A stretch of DNA of 64,000 bases from Atrichornis clamosus (taxonomy: Eukaryota; Chordata; Aves; Passeriformes; Menuridae): the NCBI GenBank assembly GCA_013400975.1, contig WBMZ01011615.1, positions 1 through 64,000 on the forward strand, written 5' to 3'. The position numbers and the translations under genes are program-made. A model generated the notes under the pieces. The model worked only from the letters and a program-made list of their open reading frames with translations. It did no database searches and was not told the origin of the DNA. Positions 40,185 through 53,605 of the stretch are shown here, one piece after another (the stretch's first letter is position 1; every line of letters begins with the position of its first letter).

Positions 40185-43100
40185 TCCTAGGGAATAACTG
40201 GACCTTTATGGAGATAAAGCTTTGAAAACATTGCTATGGTCTGTCATTTCTTCCTTGCTGAAGCTGTAGGCTGCAGCAGTTACTCTTTGTTCATTTGTTT
40301 TACTGCGGTAGAAATTAGTAAAGATACACAAATCTTTTGTGGCCAATGCCAGGTTAGCACTACAGGGTCTCTCACTGAAGAGGCCGTTGCTGCCTAAGGA
40401 GCTCAGTTTACACAATCAAGATGTAGTAAGAGAGTAGACATGATTGCCAGTAACAACCCTATTCAGCTGCCCCAGAGCAGTGCTGGGATTCAGCAGTTGC
40501 TGCTTAGTAGGGTCTAAGTACCAGTTTTCTCAGTTTCACATTGCAAGCAGCAGTGACCTTCCTACTGATGAAAGCACAGCACTTGGCAAGAATGTCAGTC
40601 CTTAGCTCTTTGATGAGCTCTTCTACCTTAAGGCATTAAGCATCCCTCTTGGCTGTTAAACAAAATGCACTGTACTGGGCATTCCATTTAGTAGGAATTA
40701 TTCAGGTGCTGCAGTCTCTTTCTCTAAAGGTCATGGTTTCTACCCCAGAAACGTTTTTTATGTACAGGCCCATTCATCCTTTACAGCTGCAGAACAGAAA
40801 AGTGAAAGTTTTCAGACAGTAGATGTTTATGGTGGTTGTGCTCCAGCATTACACCCGTGACTTGGGCTCTGCTAGATCAGGCACCCCAGAAGACCGAGAC
40901 CATCCCTTCCCTGCTGAGACCTTTCAGGATAGGGATCTGTCCCTGTGTGCTGACCCTTTAATCTTTACCAAGTCATGCTGGCGGACTCACCTAGGTGGGC
41001 TTGGAGATTGGGTTGTTAACTTACGGGGAGCCAGCAAGGATGCAGCAAGGAGCAACCCAGGAAGGAAGGGCATCCAACAGTGGCAGCAGCTCAAGGCCCA
41101 AAGGATGAGATTATGGCTCAAAGTAAGTCCAGTTCATGTCCCACTGGTGAAAACCCTTGTATAAGGATGTTGGGTTTCCCAGAGAGCAGTGTCACAGCCT
41201 GCTGTGACGTGTTCAGTCTGCGCCTGCGTATGTGTAGGGATCATGCACACACGTGTGGGTACACACACAATGGGTGGTGCTTCAGTAGGTGTACCTAGAT
41301 TACATTAAAAACATGTTTTAAAGCTGTGTTTACGTGTTTTCTAAACATCTGTGAAGGCCCTCTTGGGTGGCACTGTTAATTTTTGTACAACATACAATCT
41401 GGTTGTATGAAGTAATAAATGTACCTGTGGAGTCTGTCTGTCTCCCTTGAGTGGGGCTACGAGTGCTTTGCTGATAACTGCTTCCAAAGGCTGCCATACA
41501 CTGCAGATCTCTTCAGCAAGTCCTGGATGGGGAGAAGTAAAGCAGAGTCTGGGTTTTTTGGATAACGCTGTCGGCAATGGTTTCGCTCTAAATTGGCCTT
41601 TTGTTGCCACAAGCTATAAAACGGAGAACACTCCAATGCCCAGCACATGGAAGGAGGGTGGGAGAGAGGAGAGCAGAGGCCCCAGCAGATGTTCAGTATT
41701 AGCACCTGATTCAGACCTCACAGAGCCAGACAACCTTTTTTATTACTTGCCCCTGGGCTGGAAGTATAATCAGGCTCCAGAGAAGCTGTATCAGCTGCCT
41801 ACTAACCAGGAGACTTTCAGAAGCAAAACTTCTATTAGGAAGGAGCTTTCAAACTTGGAAAGAGACCCTGTGTCTCCTGGGACTGAGTTGATTATTTGAA
41901 TTTTCTCACTAACTTGCTTTTGAAAGAATGTGTAGCTTCCCGTGTTTCATAATGCTTCCAACATGAAAGAGTGAGCAAGGGAAATGCTGATCAGGGGATT
42001 TCAGGAGAGGTCAAATCTTCATGTAGAAAGTTCAGCTCACCCCAGTTTAAAAGAGACTGAAATAGCAAAGGTGCACTGACTTGTTCTGATCATGGGAAAG
42101 ATGAAAGAGCTTGTGTGCTGTAAAGAAGTCCTCCATCAAATGAGCGAAGACTTTGTGGTACAATCCAGGCATGAGGAGGTGGAAGAAACAGAAGAACTAG
42201 TGAATTTTTTTTTGGTCTGTTGTTGGAATAAGCCACTCTGAATCAGATTGTGAATTGAGATATTTTTTCAGAGCTGTAGTGACAGAGAAGTACATGATGA
42301 ACACACAGGTGAGACTCTGCTGCCAGGGAGCAGGCAGGGAGCCTGAAAGTGCCAGAGCTACACGCTGGTGTAGAGTGCCAGCAGCCGAGCTCACTCTGTG
42401 CGAGCTGCCCACTGAACAGCACTGTGGGTGCAGAGTGGAGTCAAGACAGACAGGAATAGTCTCAGTAAACCTCTGATGGAATAGAACAGACTGTGTAAAG
42501 CCACACATGCTGGTGATAGCAAAGGCAGAGATGGTGCAGTTCAGAGAATGTGGCACACTATGTTTTTCGCTGCTCACGTTAAGTGTTTCACTAGAGTGCT
42601 GTGCAGAAGCTTGGCCATCCCTGCAGATGCCTCAGTCACTTGTGTTCAGAGCCCAGCTGCCTCAGAAGCCGTAGCTGACAGAGCTGCAGCAGCACGTGAT
42701 GTTCCCACATCCCACAGCACGGGTCCGTGTGACCCTCTCCGCCTCCTAAGCCAGCCTGGTTTTGTGTGCTGGTTGTGACCTGTTCTTGTGACCCACTTAT
42801 CGCATACACGGTGGTTCAGTATCTCTAACAGAGGAGCTCCTTTTGTGCGATACAGAGCTGTCTTTTGATCAGCTGAAGTGCCACGCTTCTGCGCATGTCT
42901 GCACCTAGGTCTCTTGGAAACATTCAGGCCATTCTCCTCTTCTTCAGAAGGCCCCAACTAGCATTAAAAGCAGAGGGGATGAAATGTCTTTGCTAGCCTG
43001 GTTGCCCCATGCAAGAAAACTTACCTCAGCAGCCAAGGAGGTGCCACAAGGAAAGTTCTGGCTTTGTTAGGAAGTGGCAAAGTGTGGGGATGTTCCCACT

Positions 43101-44343
43101 CCTACTGCACAGGCATAGTTAGGATTGTATCGTGTCCAAGCTCTGTTTTCTGGCTTTTGTGTATTTGTGATTTCTTTGTTGTAGGAGGAGCATTTTTCTC
43201 AGAGTTAGGGGGAAGCCGTGGGGTATTTGTTCAAGTGTCCAGGTTAGGATTTTGGAGATGCTGTGATCTGGTTGTTACATGAAGCTGTGGATCCCATTCC
43301 CAGCATGCTTACTTTTGGAGAAAAGCATCATGCATCCTGCCTGACCGTCTGTACACTAAGCAGTGTTGCTTTGTACAAAGTTAGAATATTTGTTTGACAA
43401 AGAGAGAATTTCCTACTGCCAGTTTGCAACTGTGTTGCTCTCATTGGTATGCAGCCCCTTGCATATGTTAATTGCTGTGAAAGAAAATGTCTTGGAATTA
43501 AGAGTTTTTTGAACTTGAGCTTGCCGAGCAAGAAAGGTAGAAAAATATTTGCCTGGAGGAAGATACAAGAGTACTCAAGACACCGAGAGCTGCAATTTCT
43601 TCTCTTTGTGGCTTTCCTTTTTGTCTAGCAGTTGCACTGCTGGGTTGTGCTTTCTGGTTCCAATTTGTTTTGAAATAATTACCATTGTTGGTCCATCTCT
43701 CAGACAGCCTTTGCAGATGATGCTGTTCCACAGAGCCCTATTTTGCTTAGTGGTTGGTGTCCTTGCGCAGCGTGCTGTGTGACAGCTAATTGAACAGGCC
43801 AGTGGCATGAGATCTTCCTTGTGCAGTAAAGGTCACACAAATGGTGAAGGTGAGAACAACTGCACTGAATACCAATCGGACTGGTGGGAACAGAAACCAC
43901 AGCAGCTCTGCACAGGGCTTATAAATACAACCACGACAAAAAAGGGAATAGCCTCAAGGAGATGCTGGCAACAAGCAATGTGGATTTTGATAAAAATGTG
44001 GGTCTTTGCATCTTTGCCAGTGAGGAGAATGTCTGTAAGAGGATGGAAGTGGCTCGGTGCACAGAGGAAGCCAATTTCAGGCACTGCCAGAAGGTTTCAT
44101 CACCCAGTCTTGCTGCTTAAAAACATGCCAATGTCCAGGGCCTGTTTGTTACTGCCACTACAAAAGCTTTTCAGATAATCAAATTGGACTTTCTAATAGC
44201 TTGCTGCCTGTCTTGAAATGTCTTCATACTTTGGCATGTGCTGGGACTGGAGCATGTTTGGAGGTCTAGAAGAATAAGGAAATGTTAATAGTAGTGTATT
44301 TCTGTAGGGTCCTGGGACTTTGTTGTGCTGGGTACCATTTGGG

Positions 44344-44372
44344 GATGCAAGAAGAGATGCAAGAAGAGATGC
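44344..44372. repeat. 12-bp short tandem repeat
   Basis: Unit gatgcaagaaga occurs twice in perfect succession and is followed by a partial third copy (gatgc). Confidence 0.9.
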
Positions 44373-45727
44373 TGCAATTATAGGGAATTGGGATGGTAGA
44401 AGGATGAGGAGCAAGGTGGAAGGTCCTGGGATTGGTGGAGGAGACAAAACTGTCCCTCTGACTCCCAGTTCCCAACTCTAAAGCAAAGAGTAGTACTTTT
44501 CAGTTGCTTTTGATTTGCAGCCCCCTAGCATTTTTTGTACTGATGCTGAAGATTCCTGAATTAAATAGAGCAAGTTTGTTTTCCTTAAATACCTTCTGCA
44601 GACCCTTAATAGGTGCTCCTGTGGGCTGCAGATGATGGTTTGTAAAGCATTGGCCCATGTCATCCTAAACTTGCCTGAATTTCTTATGGAAGGGAATCTG
44701 TAATAGATGCTGTTGATTTTATTTTCTACTTGTTAGTTTGCTCAGAAAGATGAAGCTCCATGAATGTGAGGTGCTTCTGGAGAGTTTATTTACAGTGTGG
44801 GTTTTTTTCTGTGCACATTAGCATTTCATCAGCATATGGCACAGCCATTTAAAATAAATATTTGACTTCCCTTAAATTATGCTTGTGTAGAAAGATCCCT
44901 GAGTATGCATATCTATCTCTCTGTTGTATCTAATTAGACATTTTTACCATGGTGCTGGGGTGCCGGACTCCTTCCATCTCACCGAGTAGCCAAGAGCTGT
45001 GGTGCCTGTGCTCCTCCCCTGCCTGAGGGATCTGGGTGCCTCAGCTCAGAGGGAGCGAGGCAGGAAATCGGCCCCTTCCCTAGTGGGGCTGCCAGATCAG
45101 CCTCCATCTCCAGGCCCTGGAAATTCGGATTTATTTAAACTGGGATCTGCCCAGCTTAACCAAATGCTTGGCACCCCGTCCAGGCTCCCCTCCTTCACCC
45201 GCCAAGGCAGCCGTGCTTCTGCAAAGCACAACCCCAGGGAAGCGTGTGGGAGCAAAGGACGAGCAAATGGCTGGGGAGGGGCTTGCGGAGGAGCTCAGGC
45301 AGTGATGGGGTAGGACGGGATGCTGGGCTGCGACCCTGTGTGCCCACCCGCTCCGGGCAAGGGAAATCACTGGTGAGGAGAGGGAGCCGCACTCCCTCAG
45401 GCCTGCAATATAGACGCAGATGGGAGAAGAGCAGGAAACTTTCTTTGAAACAAAGGAAGGAACAAATGAAAAACTAACCAGTTTTAAGATGGAGTGGAGC
45501 CTGTAACCCAGGAGGCCTTTTCCATCTCTGTAGCATGTCCAGATGTTTTGTTTTCTCACAGATGATTTGGAACTCGTTTCCAAACTGAGTTCACGCTTGA
45601 TTTGTATCCATCTGATCTTGTGCTAATGTCACCATCCAATGAATATTTCTTACTCCCTGATATTTATCCTACATCCATGAATGCATTTATAGAATCACCA
45701 TATAAAGCAACACCTTGTGCCTTGTTG

Positions 45728-45785
45728 TACTGCATAAGCTCCTTCAGTCTCCTGTATACTGCATAAGCTCCTTCAGTCTCCTGTA
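45728..45785. repeat. Perfect 29-bp tandem duplication
   Basis: A 29-base unit beginning tactgcataagctccttcag occurs twice head to tail at 45728 and 45757 without a mismatch. It is therefore a recent duplication or a polymorphic minisatellite seed. Confidence 0.95.
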
Positions 45786-48700
45786 TAAGCCGGATCCTCT
45801 TCAGCACCCTTTCTTTCCGACTGAGCCTGTTGTTTACTTAACACAGATCACAGAAGCGTGGATGGTGAGTCCATAAGCCACACACAGCAAGTTACCCAGT
45901 AAGGCAAAGAAAGAAAGAAATTGCTGTTATGGTACATTACTGTAATCAAGCAAATAAACCAAGTATTTGGTTTTACAACTTACAGGAGGGCAGAAGACTT
46001 AAGTGTGTTATTATTGCACAGCAAGCAGGGCTCATTAGATAACTGAGACATTGGTAGGCAGTGGGATACACAGGGAAGTGGCAGAAGATGCAGGAGCTCC
46101 CCAGACAGCAGTGAGAGGAAAGATGTGGGTATTCTGTTTGCAGGGGATGCAGTTTGAGTGCTCAAACCACATGGTTTGAGACCACAGCATTTTGGAGGAT
46201 GTTTGGATGCTGCCCAGACAGAGGGGAGGAAAAGATTTGACACCAGGTATCACACTCCAGGGGTAGCACGGCCAGCAGTAACTAGGGAAGGGTGTGAGTG
46301 TGGATGAATTGCAATTGCCTTCTGCCAGTCTCCCTGCCTCTGCCTTTCTCCTGTGTGTGCACAGAGCCCAGGCGTTCACACTCGGGTCCCCACTGCCATG
46401 GGTACCCAGTTGCTCTGTGCAAAACCCTGTTGATACATGATTCTCCAGTGCACGCTCCTTGCTCTCGGGCTGTCCAGAAGCAATGCCAGACTGCAGTCTC
46501 CCAGAGGGAGCTGCTAAGCATTTGGCACCAGAAACCCTGTTATGCAAAAAATGAACCCACTTAGACTGAGTCTGTTCAACAGATTCCCTTCATATCTGGT
46601 GGTGGTTGTTGCAGCCAAGGTGGGAATAAAGCTATTGCACTTCTGCTGCTTGGCGATGGGGCTGGTTTGTGTTTTTTCTGTTGTGTGGCTCTGCTGGGAC
46701 TGTGTGTGGGTGTGCCCGCAGCGGCTGTGTGCAGACAGCCACACCTTTGCAGCAGAGGGCCTGGGGACCCTGGGAATGCAAAGGCTTTGTCTCCCGTTAG
46801 AGACCCAGCAACTCTCCTTCTCAAAGACTTCTTCCAACTAGAGGTATTTTATATCTTGTTTCAACTCTCAGTCGTTCTGATAGTTATCTGCAGTCTTTTC
46901 CTCTAATGGTGCAGAGTAGTTTTAAGAAGACAAAAGTATGGTCACACTTAAGGAAAAAATGTCTGGCCAGATTTGGTAAAGGACAAGAACAAGCTTGTGT
47001 CTGAACCCACCGGACAGAGCCCACCACACAGCTTCCTAAATGGGAGTCACACTTGCTTGAGATGCTGTTGAACAGGATCAGGGAAGGTCTGTGGGACAGG
47101 CTGAGGAAGACATTGGTGGTAGGAATTCCTGCTGCTGGAACTAGTCCTGGAATGATGATGCAGTTGCCCGAGGATCCATGGCTGCTTGAAGGGTATGAGT
47201 TTGGAGCTCCTTTTGCTCAACTGCAGATATTTGTGTCCGAGCTAGTCACCCAAACTCCCTGCAGAGCTGGTGGAGAGAAATGGGCAAGCTTAGGATGGTG
47301 ATATCATCTGGGACTCCTTCTCCGGGGTCAGATGACTGTGCGTCTAGAGTGCCATTTATAACAAAGGGAGTCGAGGAGAACCTGTTTAATGATGAACTTT
47401 AGGTGTGAAAAACCTCCCTGAGCTGGTCTGTATCTCCTCAGTGCCTCTTGCCCTCCGTGTCCCACCAGAACTGCAGCCTGCCAATTACCTACCTTCAGAC
47501 GTGCCATGGTCCCTCAGTGTCTTAGGTGCAGACATGTACCCTTTACCACCCTAGTATCAAAGTCAATCCCAAGCTCAGTCTCAGCACAGTTCTCCTTTGC
47601 AGACTGTTAAACACCCTCCATACTCCCTGGAAGGCTCCTGGTTTTAGTTTTTCTCAAACCAAGTTTAGTCCAGCCTGTCCACGTGGGACCAGCACACTCG
47701 AAGTAGTGAGACTGAGTGGGTAACATGGAAATGTTGAAGCTGTGCATCTTCATCCTGGCCCCTCCTGGCAAGCACTGTGAGCAGGGGAATATGGGACAGG
47801 ACAGAGACTTTTTTCCAGGAGAACTGTAGATACAGGCTCTAATTTGGCAGGATCTGCCAGGAGTCAGCAGAGAGGATTCTTCCTTTAGCAGGAGAGAGGA
47901 AGGAAGGACAAACAGGAGATATCAGGGACCTAAAGAAGGCTGATCATCCAGAGTTCAGACTATCGTATAGATTTTTCCTCTCATAATTTCTGCAGCATCT
48001 TTCCCTCAGACCATTCCTGCCCAGCCAGTTGCCAGTGGATCTGCTGTGCAGGTACACTGGCCAGTGGGAAGTGTGGGATACCACCTGGCTTTCACTGTGC
48101 CTCTGAGTGATTCCTAAATGTCTAACATGGACTTGGTCTGGCCAGGGCCAGCAAGTGGCTTTCTGACAATACCAGGCCAGGAGAGGTATAGAGGGATGGA
48201 GATGGCCCATGTCTGCTCTTTTCTTGACAAAACCTACCAACAGATCTGAGCCTCAGGAGGGGAGGACAAAGGAGAAGGGGTTGTTGGAAAGAGATGTTTC
48301 TTTGCCCTGTGCTTTATGTTAAAAATCTGTCCTGCATAGCTTCTTCTGGTTGCCTGTGAGGCTGGGAAACCTTTTTTTCTCTTTGATACTAAATGTTTGG
48401 CTCCTTCCTCTCAGACTAGGATGTTTTGACAGGATATAGACAGGCTGCACTTGTGCTCCAACCAGCATAAAAATCACTTGGGTTCTCATGTCTTCTCATT
48501 CAACCTGGTGCACTTGAGGTCATGCATAAAAACAACCAGGTCTCCCCATCCTTCAGGGTGGGGTCAAGCTTATTTCCAGGTAGATCTACCCTGCGCAGGG
48601 CTGAGGGTGCACCTGGGGAAGGTTATTGGCAGTACTGTCACACCAAATGCACTAAAGGGAGACGATGAGTGTCCTCCGACTGTACTCTATGCTCTGAGAC

Positions 48701-51489
48701 AACAGACTTCTAGTTGATATGGCTTTGGTGGCTAAATCATGGTTTCTCATAGCTGTGGGTTTTGCTAACACTCCTCTCAAGGGGTGGGGACAGAGGGTCC
48801 CATTAAAGGGGTGTTGCTAAGGTCGTTGATCTTTCTGTGGGCACCGCATCTCTTCAGAGACCTGTGTTGTGCAAAGTGCTGGACAGGCACACAAGAACGA
48901 CAAGCCCAGCCTGAACAAGAAATTGGGGACACCAGTGAGACAAGCCAAGATGGGCAAAGGAAGAGGCCAGAGCGGCAGTGGGAGATCCATCATGGGCGCA
49001 GCCAGGGTGCACTAATAGCTTGTTGCTGACCCTGGTGCTTGTTAGCAGACCTACAGATGGTGTCTTCCAAGAGGCTGAAGGAAGCTGTCCAGACCACTGC
49101 CGTAGGATGCTTTGCAGTTTGGCTGGGCAGCTCCCAGACCCAGGTGGGGCACTGTGGGGCATGGGCAGCAGGGAGGGCTGGGCCTGCTCTTTGTGAAGAT
49201 GAGGTTGGCACCATTTCCATCTGCTCCCAAAGAGAGATGGTGCAACATCTTCTGGCTTGCCTTCCTGAAGGATTTTTAGTCCCACCAGGATTTTTCAACT
49301 ATTGTTGCTACGTGACACAGAGCTGGACCATTTTGTGTCTCTAGCAAGCTCTGCTCTTCACGTTCAGTTTTACCTTGAGACAAAGTCATTTTATCCTTAA
49401 GAATGGATTTAGCACGCCATGAAACAAATGTTTCAGCATCTCCTCCAGTCTCTCAGGACTCATTACAAATTTACATTTAAGCCTTGTTTTTTATTTAACC
49501 CTCAGAGTTTTCCATGTAATTTTCCGGTACAGAGAGGAGTCTGCAGGTACTGAGCATGCAGAACCCACTTGCTCAGCCAGCACAAATCCCTCAAACAGTA
49601 TTTTATATGCCATGTACATGGAGCTTAAAACCACTTTGATTTAAGGTTCCTTGGGATGTGGTGCTCACACTGGATTGATAAATACTGAAATTTATTAAGA
49701 AGCACAGAGGCTGCAGAGCATAAGAGCTCAGCTGGAAGGGATTCAGGGTCCTGCTGAGCTCTGATTTCTTGAAGACCACTTGACTCCTTGATCCAACAAA
49801 AACCTCCCAAATGCAGCCATCTGCAGCAATGTGTCCTTTAAGAGAGTAAGAAATTATTGGGGAAAGAAAGGGTTCAAGCTGCTTTCAAGATTCATAAGCC
49901 CTTTGAGGAAGTTTTAAGAGCTAGAACAGCTCAGCAGTTGCTTTACATGCCCAGCAGCTTTCTGTTGTGCATCTCACAGCCATAGCTGGGGGCTGGATGC
50001 AGCTCCCGGCCTTGGGGCTGGGCTCAGGCACCCGCCTCTTGCTCAGAGCAGCTTCAGCGTTAAAGCCAGTGCAAAGGTTTGTGCACAAAGTGCTGACTGC
50101 AAACATCCATCACGAGGAAAACCAAGAGGAATGTGATGCACCAGGCTTGTTTAGAAACCGCAGATGATTTACAAAGTGAGCTTAATTGGAAGTTTCTCTT
50201 TGCGGCTTTCTGACATGTCATTTTTCTGATGCAGACATGTAGGAGTCTTTTGAAAGGTCCATGTTTACAAATGAGGAGTTGCATAATTGGGGATATATTT
50301 ATTAAGTGTACATGTGAAGGATGGGGAAATGACCTGAGCAGCAACAGCAGTCCAGGGAAGGGTCTGGGTGTCTCAGGACATCACCAGCTGGGCGTGAGGG
50401 ACCAGCATCCTGCTCTCTGGGTGAAAGAAAGGGCTTCTTGTCCTTATCCCCTGGGGTTCTGTTCCCGGTGCTGGCACTGTGGTTAAGAGAACATGGGGGA
50501 TCTGAGGGCCTCCACAGAAAGGCAGTAAGAAACAGAAGAGGTGCAAAGAAACATGGTCTGTGGAGAAAGGTGCTCAGAATGAGAATCACTAAATTTTTAA
50601 AAAGAAAACTTTAAGAGGAGTTAAATTGATTCTTTTCTAAATAGTCTGTTTTTAAAAATCTGATTTCAAAAAATCCTTTAAAATATAAAAATATACTAAA
50701 AATTTTCAAAGAGGGAGAGGATATACCATTCTTGGTGTCCGCTGTGGGGAAGACAGAGAGAAATTGGCTCAGGTTAACATATGGGATATTTGTGTTAAAA
50801 ATCAAGGAAAAGAATTGAAACATCCCTACAGCAAAAATTGGAAGTGTTGTGGAGGCATGGTCCAAGTGAGGTGTGTCTGAACTACCAATTGTCCCCCACA
50901 AACAGCACTGAAGGAGCCATCCTGCCTGTGAGCAGGGGAGTGTTCTAAGTGATCCTCTGGATCTAGTTCTGATGAGTTCTGCCACAATTTTGTCTTTACA
51001 GTCTTTATCCCCTTCTCCTGTACACCAAAGACATGAGTTTATAAGCGCTCCTTCATGGCGTTGCAGCTGGCACCTACCAGGAGGGGGGTGGGTGAAGTTC
51101 AGTTTCGAGGGTCTGATGCCCCTTTTTCACACCAAGTTGGTGGGACCGTGCCAGCCAGTGTGGAAATACTGGGACTGGCTGGGTGCTGGCATTCACCACC
51201 ATGCTCCACAGTCCTGAAGGTGTTCACATGGGAGCAGTCTCACAACATGCATCCTCATACTCCAGTCCTCCCTCTCTGTATCCCCTGCTAGCCTTAGAAG
51301 TGACCACTTGGCTTACTTGTAGTTTATTAATATTTTAGGAACTGAGTAACACCCCCCCCTCCAAGGATTTAGTTCAAGAAGATGATGGGCAACAGGAAAA
51401 AAGGGCATATAAAACAAAACGTGGGATTCTAGTTTTTGTGAAGCTAGATTCTCTCACCTCCCAGGTTGTATTTGGGCAAACTCATCTCA

Positions 51490-52055
51490 ATTTCCATCCC
51501 CTAGGAATCCCTGCCTATATCATGATATGTGGAATTAGCATCCAATCTTGTCTCAAACGCCTCAGGAAATGCAGTATCCATCACTTCCTTTGCAATTTTC
51601 TCCAGAAGGTTAATGTCCTTATGGTTAAAAAGTGTGCCTGATTTCTAATTCAGCTTGGAGTGTTCTCCAGTGCCCATCACTTTCTATCTGTGTGCCTTTC
51701 TCAGACTAAATTTTTAGTACCCCCTTAACATCCCATATTTTCTCTCCACTCATGTACTTATACACATCATCAAATCACTTCTCAGTTTTCTTTCTGACAA
51801 GTTAGAAGGCTGACCTCTAGAAGTCTCTCCCTGGAAGTGATTTTCTTCAGCTCTCAAACCATTTTTTATGCCTCTTTTCTTTACCCGCTCCAGTTTTTTT
51901 ATGTCCTCTTTTAAATATGGCACCTCAGCAGGATGCAGTATTCTAGTGTCAACTTGAGCAAGGACATACACAGAGATAAAATCGCCTTCTATTCCACTTC
52001 ACAGTCCTGTTGCTTATGCACTGAAGGACCAAATTAGCTCATTCTGCTGCAGCAG
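51490..52055 (-). mobile_element. Old, divergent CR1-type LINE, antisense
   Basis: The order of landmarks matches the antisense copy of an old sauropsid CR1 subfamily: ggttaatgtccttatggtta, then aaatcacttctcagttttct, cccgctccagtttttttatg, ggatgcagtattctagtgtc, and ttatgcactgaaggaccaaa. On the minus strand a degenerate ORF2 remnant reads YLKEDIKKLERVKKR and ERKLRSDLMM. High divergence with many indels suggests an insertion older than the other CR1 copies here. Confidence 0.75.
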
Positions 52056-53189
52056 ACAAAAAAATAGATCCCACATTTAAGAACCAGAAGGCCAGATAGT
52101 GGTATTAAAAAGAGAAAAATGGAGCCAACATGAAAGCAGAATTACAAACCGGAGCAGGATTAATAGCACACTGTGATACTAGCCTGAACACATTAGTTGA
52201 AATAAAATGCTGAGAAAACAGTTTCTTCCACTTCAGAGCCTATTGCAAGGCTGTGCAGCTGTGAAGGCTCCTGTGTGACGGGCAGGCCGCGCTCCGGGCA
52301 CCGGCAACGCGCCGGGGCAGCCCCGGGGAGGGTGAGTGACTCCGGGATCGCACGTCTGCGCTTGGAGACCCTTGCTAAATTGTGCCCCCAGGCTCCGTGG
52401 AGATGTGAGGCAAGCTCTGATCTTTTCCAGGCTCAGCCCACAGCTGGGTGTGGATAGATCAGCCCTGCAAACTGTGTGTTTCCGTCAGGGCTCTGCATAC
52501 AGGAAGGCACCCTCAACCCTTCATGCTCTCTGTCTTCTGCATGCAAAATCTTTCACAGGCAGGAGGGCTTTTCCTTAGTTCCCATGCCTGGTGACACTTG
52601 CTGAATGCAGAGTCACTGTGCCATTTGCAGTTATATATTCAGTACACATCTTCGGCATAAGCCTCATCTTTCTATATTAGAGACAGTGACCTGACCCCTA
52701 TTGCTCTAAAATCTATGAGGGATTCCACGAGGCATCTCAAGGATAACATAACCTGTGCCCAGTGGTGAAGTGTCCTGGTCTTTGAAGGCTTTCTGTGAGA
52801 TAGTTCCTTAGTCTCCTTCTTCCTCATTTCTATATCTGTAAAATAGGTTTAACAGACTTGGGGAATGATAAGATGCTCAGATCCCATCCTAAGTGTTTTT
52901 GCTTTTGCTGCTGCAAACCTTGTTGCACTTCCTCCCCTCTCAGAACAAGGGTGACAAGGTGTCTCCTTCCCCCTTGCTAACCTGCTGGTTTTGGGGTTTG
53001 ACCCCTGGTGCTTGAGTGCTCCAGGAAACCGGACACTGAGGGCACTCTCAGTCCTGTGCTTGCTGCATGTGCTTCTTGTTGGACCCATGTGGGAGGGTGT
53101 CCCGTCCCCCAGGGGAGGAAGGAAAGCCAGGGAGAGGAGAACTGGTGTAGAGAGAGAATTGTTGGGGGACTGATGGACTGGAGAGAGCG
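52056..53189. other. Intergenic segment with a small CpG-rich patch
   Basis: Between two CR1 copies. At 52275-52365 a CpG-dense patch (gccgcgctccgggcaccgg and following) precedes a strong donor-like GAGG|GTGAGTGAC at 52331/52332. The rest is unremarkable; no coding exon recognised. Confidence 0.5.
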
Positions 53190-53605
53190 TGGAGGGTCAC
53201 CAAGATGGCTGGTGCACATTTAGGTACCAGGAGACAGGGAGAGAGCTGAGCTTATTTAGTTGTAGGAGAAGGCAAAGGAAAGATCCAGTTTTTGCCTACA
53301 ACTACCCTATGCGAGGTAATAGGAAATCCAGGATCCAGATCTTTACAGGACATGCATGCTGAAAGGACAAGAGGCAGCACAGGACATTCTGTTTAGATAT
53401 AAGGCTTGGCACCATGAGAGTGGTCAAACACTGACACAGGCTACCCAGAGAGAGGGTGGTGTCTCTGTCCTTGGAGGTGTTCAAATTCATCATGGCCCTG
53501 ATCAGCTTGCTATAATTTAAACCACTTAGAACTGGGCTGGTACCTGAAGACTTCCAGAGGCCTCTTCTTACCTCAGTTATTCTGTCATTCTCTGACACAC
53601 TTGAA
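53190..53605 (+). mobile_element. CR1 LINE 3' part, sense orientation
   Basis: Recognisable CR1 landmarks in order: a ggtcaccaagatggctgg segment, gagagtggtcaaacactgac, aggctacccagagagaggg, gtccttggaggtgttcaaat, then gacttccagaggcctcttct and cagttattctgtcattctct at the 3' end. It is 5'-truncated with indels and no open frame. Confidence 0.85.

Larger units (their letters stand above)
40185..51489. other. Intergenic flank without a recognisable gene
   Basis: About 11 kb downstream of KATNAL1. Open frames on both strands are short or of chance length, without domains or splice-consistent series. Seen here: a 12-bp tandem repeat (44344-44372), a 29-bp tandem duplication (45728-45785), and scattered AATAAA hexamers (41414, 44853). 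No RNA gene recognised. Confidence 0.6.

Noticed and set aside
46035..46547. 171-codon minus-strand open frame in the 3' flank
   Set aside because: Same reasoning: chance length, no motif, and overlapping frames of similar length on the other strand.
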